NCBI GenBank assembly: GCA_021850085.1
Contig: JAJZRZ010000037.1
Location: forward strand, 1 to 10,660
Reading direction: 5' to 3'
Length of the DNA stretch: 10,660 nucleotides
DNA from: Actinomycetes bacterium
Lineage (GTDB): Bacteria > Actinomycetota > Coriobacteriia > Anaerosomatales > Anaerosomataceae
Shown: positions 6,586-10,660 of the stretch, in pieces
Layout of the letters: each line of letters starts with the position of its first letter
How positions within the stretch are numbered: the stretch's first letter is position 1
Translations under genes and position numbers: made by a program
The notes under the pieces: generated by a model
The model's database searches: none
Told to the model about the DNA's origin: nothing
The model's input: only the letters and a program-made list of their open reading frames with translations

Positions 6586-6686
6586 TCCCGTCGGCATGCC
6601 TTCTGGCCGCGGCGCTCTCAAGTGTGTCCCGGCGCGTGCCGAAGCAGGCTGTGACAGCCCGACCCATGCAGCCTGACAGGGGACAC

Positions 6687-8237
6687 ATGACACGGCATCT
6701 GCTCATGTTGCGCCGGATGCGTCGCCTGATCGCCCTCCCGCTGGCCTGCGCGCTCGTCTCGAGCGCCGTGGCCGCGGTAGGCCCCGCGCCGCTGCTTGCC
6801 GAGGCGTCCGGCACGACCTGGACGGCTGATACGACGGCACGGTCGGAGGCGGACGTACGCGCGGCGTGGGAGAAGTTCAAGCCCTCGTACTCGGGCTCGG
6901 CTTACACGCTCAACCCGAGCACCGTTCACCCCTACGCCGCCGGCGACCTCGCGGCCGGTTTCCGGACCGACGGTCTCGGTATCATCAACTTCGCGCGCTA
7001 CCTCGTGGGGCTGCCTTCTGACGTGACGCTGAAGCCTGAGTGGGACGCCGATGGCCAGCACGGGGCGGTGCTTCTCAAAGCGATCCAATTCTCGCACTAC
7101 CCTACGCCCAAGCCCGCGGACATGGACCAGATCTTCTACGACCGCGGGTACCGCGCTACGAGCAGGGGCAACATCGGCTCGGGTTATACCGATAGCGAGA
7201 GCTTCCAGAAGGCCTGTCTCGACGACTCCGACTCGAGAAACATCACCAGTGTGGGACACCGGCGCTGGCTGCTGAACCCACGCATGCTCTACACCGGCAT
7301 CGGCTTCGTCGAGAACCGGCACACCACCTACGCGATCGACCACTCGCGGCCCGCCACGGCTGTGGACTATTCGTACATCGCCTGGCCATCGGCAGGCCTC
7401 TTCCCGGTGGAGTTCTGCGGCAACCGCACCCCGTGGTCGATCACGCTCAACCCGGCCAGGTACGATTGGGATGCGACGGGTCACACGGTCATCCTCCGCC
7501 GCGTCTCGGACGGCCGGACCTGGATGCTCGACGCCTCGGACACCAACAAATCGGGCGAGTACTTCGGTGTGGACTTCGGAGGTTACGGCGTGGCCAACGC
7601 CTTCATCTTCCGGCCGGACCCGGCTACCGTAAGCTACAGCCCCGGCGACCGATATGACGTGACGCTCTCAGGCGGCATCTATGCCAAGGGGACGCGCACG
7701 CCGGTCACGGTGGCGTTCCGCACGACGTTCATGTCGCTCGCGGGAGCCGCCGGGCCGTCGCCCAGCCCCGATCCGGCGCCGGCCCCGACATCTTCGACCA
7801 CGCCCGTGTACCGCTTCTACAACAAGGCGAACGGAAGCCACTTCTACACCGCATCGACCGCCGAGCGCGACACCGTCAAGGCCAAGTACAGCGCGACGTA
7901 CCAGTATGAGGGCGTGGCCTACAGCCTCAACCCGGCGAACCCGGCCAACAGCGAGCCCCTGCACCGCTTCTACAACAAGGCGAACGGCAGCCACTTCTAC
8001 ACGGCGTCGGTCACCGAGCGGGACGCGGTCATCGCCAAGTGGCCGGCGACATACGCGTACGAGGGGCCGGCGTACAAGGTGTCGCTCACGCCCGTGGGCA
8101 CGCCCATGTACCGCTTCTACAACAAGGCGAACGGAAGCCACTTCTACACGGCTTCCGCAGCCGAGCGCGACACGGTGAAGGCCACCCTCGGCCATATTTT
8201 CAGGTACGAAGGGTCCGCGTTCTATCTTGCTCAGTGA
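6687..8237 (+). CDS. Secreted CAP-domain protein with three C-terminal DUF5648-like repeats
   Basis: This is a 516-residue exported protein. The start at ATG 6687 has AGGGGA (6678-6683) just upstream; a GTG at 6624 has no ribosome site and would lengthen the signal peptide. Residues 1-41 form a basic n-region, a hydrophobic core (RLIALPLACALVSSAVAAV) and a likely cleavage near LLAEA-S. C21 has proline at -3 instead of leucine, so a lipoprotein is unlikely. Residues about 95-212 are a CAP (SCP/PR1-like) domain: INFARYLVGLP, FSHY (H137), GNIGSG (N162), GHRRWLLNP (H191) and TGIGF. The position usually held by glutamate in ENI reads N162, so a classical active site may be incomplete. Residues 230-350 form a beta-rich companion domain often seen after CAP in Firmicutes-type proteins. 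A Pro/Ser linker (354-373) leads to three repeats of about 50 residues (374-516), each with RFYNKANGSHFYTAS and YEG. The substrate is unknown; a cell-wall or surface role is inferred from export and from the neighbouring glycan genes. Confidence 0.88.
   Translation: MTRHLLMLRRMRRLIALPLACALVSSAVAAVGPAPLLAEASGTTWTADTTARSEADVRAAWEKFKPSYSGSAYTLNPSTVHPYAAGDLAAGFRTDGLGIINFARYLVGLPSDVTLKPEWDADGQHGAVLLKAIQFSHYPTPKPADMDQIFYDRGYRATSRGNIGSGYTDSESFQKACLDDSDSRNITSVGHRRWLLNPRMLYTGIGFVENRHTTYAIDHSRPATAVDYSYIAWPSAGLFPVEFCGNRTPWSITLNPARYDWDATGHTVILRRVSDGRTWMLDASDTNKSGEYFGVDFGGYGVANAFIFRPDPATVSYSPGDRYDVTLSGGIYAKGTRTPVTVAFRTTFMSLAGAAGPSPSPDPAPAPTSSTTPVYRFYNKANGSHFYTASTAERDTVKAKYSATYQYEGVAYSLNPANPANSEPLHRFYNKANGSHFYTASVTERDAVIAKWPATYAYEGPAYKVSLTPVGTPMYRFYNKANGSHFYTASAAERDTVKATLGHIFRYEGSAFYLAQ
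7801..8226 (+). repeat. Three near-identical in-frame repeats encoding DUF5648-like modules
   Basis: A 42-base core recurs at 7811-7852, 7964-8005 and 8111-8152, with one or two differences between copies, encoding RFYNKANGSHFYTA each time. Copies one and three are exactly 300 bases apart, and 48 of 50 bases match between 7801-7850 and 8101-8150. The intervening module sequence has diverged more, including a longer linker after the first module (51 against 49 residues). Such DNA-level identity suggests recent duplication or gene conversion. Confidence 0.9.
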
Positions 8238-9511
8238 ACGCCGAGGATGCGCCGCCGTGCTCTCCTCAGCAGTGAGCGCATGATCCGGGGCACCAGGCGG
8301 ACCAGCCCGGTGATCCGCTGTCGTCTGATCCGCGCGGCACGCTCCGTGTGGCCGTCGAGGTACGCTCCCGACTCGTGGATATCCCGAAGCCGCTCGAAGG
8401 GTTCGATGCGCATCGCGCTGGTCCGGCGCTCGGCCATGGCCGAGGCGGCTCTCGCGCCGATGGCAGCGCGGAGCGCGGGATCGTCGGCCAGCCGGCGCAT
8501 CCACCGCGCGGCTTCATCAACTCGAGGGTCCGCCCACACCGCCCGGTCGGCCTCTTCGCGATAGCTCACGTGCGTCGCCTCGACGGGGACCATGTCGTAG
8601 CCCACCAGACACGAGTCTTCCCGGGTCATGAAGTCCATGTTGCCGGACCAAGCGGTGGCGATGACGGGCTTGCCGAGCGACATCATCTCCATGAGGATCA
8701 GGCCGAGCCCCTCAGCGCGGTGCAGCGACACGAAGACGTCGCAGCTGGCGTAGAGCGAAAGCACGTCGGCGTACGACATGGTCTCGTCGACCAGCAGGAT
8801 CGCGGGGTTGGCATCCGCTCGCTCGCGCAGCCGCTTGAGGAGCGGGAGGGCGTGATCCCACAGATCCGCGTTGTTGACCTTTACCACAAGAGCCGCGGTG
8901 CCCTGCTGGGGGAACGCTTCCTCGAACGCGTCGATGGCGCTCCACGGGTTCTTGCGGTGGATGTCGCTAGCCATGTCGAACGCCGAGAGGAAGACCGTCG
9001 TGTCCTCGGGTATGCCGAAGCGCGCCCGGTCCGGTGCTGTTCCGGCCGGCACCTCGACAGCCTGCGGGTAGTGCACGACGCGGGTTCCGGGCAGCTCGCG
9101 TTCGATGATGTCGCGGATATACAGGGTTGGGGCGAGCACCACGTCCATGTCTGCGATCGTGCGGCGCCACACATCGGGCAGAGTGGGGAGCTCCCAGAAC
9201 GGCACGATGACGTTCATGCGCTTGTCGAGTGGCAGGAACAGCCACTCCAGTGGGATGCGGACCTCGAGTTCGGGCGGGTTGAGATGGAAGATGGTGATGC
9301 CGTACGGGAGACCCCACGGGGTCTTCACGAGCAGGTCGTCGAAGGTGTGGTCCTGCCCCGAACGGTTGTCGTGGGTATCGACGTCGCGCACCGAGATGGC
9401 GTAGCCGTGATCGAGCAGCAGCCGTATCGTCGCGCGACCGGCAACCGCCAGTCCGAAGTTTCCGCTGGCGAACGCGAGCAGGTTGAAGCCGAATTCGTTC
9501 CTATCCGGCAT
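8231..9511 (-). CDS. GT4-family (GT-B fold) glycosyltransferase
   Basis: This is a cytoplasmic or membrane-associated glycosyltransferase of 426 residues that would move a sugar from a nucleotide donor to a growing glycan. The N-terminal acceptor half begins NEFGFNLLAFASGNFGLAVA, with the glycine-rich start common to GT4 enzymes. The donor half contains VFLSAFDMASDIHRKNPW (173-190) and the GT4 signature AEGLGLILMEMMSLGKPVIA (266-285), with the E-X7-E pair E267 and E275. Residues 390-426 are very basic (many Arg), suitable for contact with acidic membrane lipids. The start is ATG with GAGGA 7 bases upstream, inside the end of the preceding GT2 gene (11-bp overlap), so translation is probably coupled. 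The 3' end overlaps the convergent CAP gene by 7 bp. Donor and acceptor cannot be told from sequence; surface polysaccharide assembly is inferred. Confidence 0.9.
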   Translation of the reverse strand: MPDRNEFGFNLLAFASGNFGLAVAGRATIRLLLDHGYAISVRDVDTHDNRSGQDHTFDDLLVKTPWGLPYGITIFHLNPPELEVRIPLEWLFLPLDKRMNVIVPFWELPTLPDVWRRTIADMDVVLAPTLYIRDIIERELPGTRVVHYPQAVEVPAGTAPDRARFGIPEDTTVFLSAFDMASDIHRKNPWSAIDAFEEAFPQQGTAALVVKVNNADLWDHALPLLKRLRERADANPAILLVDETMSYADVLSLYASCDVFVSLHRAEGLGLILMEMMSLGKPVIATAWSGNMDFMTREDSCLVGYDMVPVEATHVSYREEADRAVWADPRVDEAARWMRRLADDPALRAAIGARAASAMAERRTSAMRIEPFERLRDIHESGAYLDGHTERAARIRRQRITGLVRLVPRIMRSLLRRARRRILGVH

Positions 9512-10451
9512 CTATAGGTCCTCGCTTCCCCGCAAAGTAGTCGAGCTCGCCACGGAGCAGCGCTGCCGAGTGCCGCGTCTTGCCGCGGACGAGGGCGAGC
9601 GTGACGATCTGCCGGTTCAACCAGAACAGCACCCTCGGCATGTCCTTCGGGCGATTGCGGCGGTAGAACAGCAGGCGATTCCGGGCGTCGTATCGGATGC
9701 GCGTCGGGCTGGCGTCGGCGCCAAGCGATCCGCCCACCTTGTGCCACACGCGCGAGGAGGGGATGTAGAGGCTCGGGTATCCCGCCGCGCGCGCGCGGTC
9801 GCACCAATCCACCTCTTCCCAGTACAGGAAGTACTCCTCGGCCATGAGCCCTATGGAGCGCACTACCTCCACCGAGGTGAGCAGGCTGCAGCCGGTCACG
9901 TAGTCCACGTGGGCGACTTCGTCGTACGCGCCCCTGTCCACCTCGTCCATGCCCCGGTGGAACGTGGTGCCGTCGTGACGGGGCTTGATCACGCCACCCG
10001 CGAACCACAGCACTTCAGGCCGGTCGTGATAGTAGACTTTGGAGCCGACCATACCCGCCTCGGGGTGCTCCTGCGCGGCGGAGACGAGCTCGCGAAGCGC
10101 TGCCGGGTCGACGACCGTGTCGTTGTTGAGCAGCCAGACGTACTTGGCGCCGGCATCGATAGCATGTCTGATGCCGAGGTTGTTGCCGCCGGCAAACCCC
10201 AGATTCCTCTCGGCGAGCAGCACCTCGACACGCTCCTCGGCCGAGAATCGGTCGCGCAGGCGCGCGCCGGACCCGTCCGCGGAGCAGTTGTCCACTATTA
10301 CGAGACGGAAGGGGTCGTAGTCGAGCGCGAAGCACGACTCGACGCACGCAGCGGTGTCGTCGTAGCCGTTCCAGTTCACGAGGATCACACAGACGAGGGG
10401 AGCCACTCTTGGACGGTCCTCGGGTGCATTGACGCGCGGGCGGGTCAGCAC
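9501..10451 (-). CDS. GT2-family (GT-A fold) glycosyltransferase, rhamnosyltransferase-like
   Basis: This 316-residue inverting glycosyltransferase has a GT-A fold. VCVILVNWNGYDD (20-32) and VIVDNCSADGS (51-61) form the nucleotide-binding start. RNLGFAGGNNLGI (82-94) and WLLNNDTVVDP (106-116), with the metal-binding D111 in the DxD-like position, follow. The acceptor-side motif EEYFLYWEEVDWCDR (205-219) holds the probable base in EEVDWC. This layout is typical of WbbL/RfbF-type rhamnosyltransferases, which fits the rmlA next door, but donor specificity is not readable. There is no membrane span. The start is uncertain: GTG at 10451 has only a weak upstream site, whereas GTG at 10406 gives MAPLVCVILVNWNG and has GAGGA 10 bases upstream. 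It is the first gene of a two-gene minus-strand operon with the GT4. Confidence 0.9.
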   Translation of the reverse strand: MLTRPRVNAPEDRPRVAPLVCVILVNWNGYDDTAACVESCFALDYDPFRLVIVDNCSADGSGARLRDRFSAEERVEVLLAERNLGFAGGNNLGIRHAIDAGAKYVWLLNNDTVVDPAALRELVSAAQEHPEAGMVGSKVYYHDRPEVLWFAGGVIKPRHDGTTFHRGMDEVDRGAYDEVAHVDYVTGCSLLTSVEVVRSIGLMAEEYFLYWEEVDWCDRARAAGYPSLYIPSSRVWHKVGGSLGADASPTRIRYDARNRLLFYRRNRPKDMPRVLFWLNRQIVTLALVRGKTRHSAALLRGELDYFAGKRGPIDAG

Positions 10452-10510
10452 CGAAGTGTAACACTCGGCCCACGGCTCCCCGCACAGTCCAGCTGCAACG
10501 CGTGCTCTGC

Positions 10511-10520
10511 TGGTATCCTA
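10511..10520. promoter_or_regulatory. Possible shared promoter core between the GT operon and rmlA
   Basis: On the plus strand TGGTATCCT (10511-10519) is an extended -10 (TGn plus TATCCT) lying 45 bases before the rmlA ATG. On the minus strand the same bases read TAGGAT (10520-10515), a -10-like box 63 bases before the GT2 GTG. No good -35 is seen on either side. The gap between the two divergent starts is 113 bases, so some promoter must lie here. Confidence 0.35.
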
Positions 10521-10564
10521 GTCACGCACTTGCCGTAGGTACGTCACGAAGCGACAGGACATCG

Positions 10565-10660
10565 ATGAAAGCGCTCATCCTCGCCGGCGGGCAGGGAACT
10601 CGCCTGCGCCCCATCACGTTCACGCGAGCCAAGCAGCTCGTCCCCGTTGCGAACAAGCCG
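10565..10660 (+). CDS. rmlA: Glucose-1-phosphate thymidylyltransferase, long form, 5' part only
   Basis: The first 32 codons are present and the window edge cuts the rest. MKALILAGGQGTRLRP carries the nucleotidyltransferase signature G-x-G-T-R-L-R-P, and TRAKQLVPVANKP is the form typical of long RmlA/StrD-like proteins that make dTDP-glucose; the short RmlA usually reads SKQLLPVYDKP. The start is ATG with AGGA (10556-10559) 5 bases upstream. dTDP-glucose is the first step toward dTDP-rhamnose and other deoxysugars, which would feed the adjacent GT2. Another sugar-nucleotidyltransferase is possible because only the N-terminus is visible. Confidence 0.85.
   Translation, partial: MKALILAGGQGTRLRPITFTRAKQLVPVANKP

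Noticed and set aside
6744..6752. Possible lipoprotein lipobox around C21 of the CAP protein
   Set aside because: Proline at -3 and leucine at -2 do not fit the lipobox, and a normal cleavage site (LAEA-S) is available downstream.
4298..9511. HemL and the GT4 protein both begin MPDRN
   Set aside because: Their DNA differs at several synonymous positions, similarity stops after five residues and the folds are unrelated; coincidence.
8348..9517. Plus-strand open frame of 389 codons opposite the GT4 gene
   Set aside because: It covers the GT4 gene antisense, and its translation is His/Arg/Val-rich with no motif, whereas the minus strand carries a full GT4 signature.
9483..10538. Plus-strand open frame of 351 codons opposite the GT2 gene
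   Set aside because: Antisense shadow of a GT2 gene with intact DxD-like and EEVDWC motifs.
1..10660. CRISPR array, transposon, phage or toxin-antitoxin system
   Set aside because: No regularly spaced short repeats, terminal inverted repeats, transposase, integrase or paired small toxin-antitoxin genes are visible; the only repeats of note are the protein-coding modules at 7801-8226.

Overview
The window is about two-thirds GC and densely coded, with GTG as well as ATG starts, strong purine-rich ribosome sites and short intergenic gaps. Gene content points to an anaerobic or facultative high-GC bacterium, plausibly an actinobacterium of the Coriobacteriia type. Heme is made from glutamate (C5 route, hemL), and the final step looks like the oxygen-independent radical-SAM enzyme AhbD rather than an oxygen-dependent oxidase. 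The taxonomic guess is inference only.

Region 1 (1-196) is non-coding. It holds a strong hairpin that resembles a terminator, a short piece resembling the 3' end of a tRNA or tmRNA (including CCA), and a possible -10 box. Region 2 (197-5584, all plus strand) is a heme-biosynthesis run: a 71-residue single-span membrane protein, hemB, a polytopic membrane protein whose start codon overlaps the hemB stop, an ahbD-type radical-SAM gene and hemL. HemL and HemB supply early steps (glutamate-1-semialdehyde to 5-aminolevulinate to porphobilinogen). AhbD performs the last step of the siroheme-dependent route (Fe-coproporphyrin III to heme b). The intermediate enzymes are not in this window. The membrane protein in the middle has no evident heme role and looks like an unnamed GT-C-like family.

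Region 3 (5649-8237, plus strand) changes theme to the cell envelope: galU makes UDP-glucose, and a secreted 516-residue protein combines a CAP-type domain with three DUF5648-like repeats. Region 4 (8231-10451, minus strand) is a two-gene glycosyltransferase operon, GT2 then GT4 with an 11-bp overlap. It converges on the CAP gene so tightly that the two stop codons lie inside a 7-bp overlap. Region 5 (10565 to the edge) is the first 32 codons of an rmlA-type nucleotidyltransferase on the plus strand, divergent from the glycosyltransferases. galU, the GT pair and rmlA together suggest nucleotide-sugar supply and assembly of a surface polysaccharide or glycan, probably with more genes to the right.

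I see no CRISPR array, transposase, integrase, complete tRNA, phage gene or toxin-antitoxin pair. The points most worth following up are the uncharacterised membrane protein embedded in the heme operon, the small membrane protein ahead of hemB, the AhbD N-terminal extension, the tRNA/tmRNA-like 3' fragment, and the inverted repeat just ahead of hemL. None of these proves a new system by itself.
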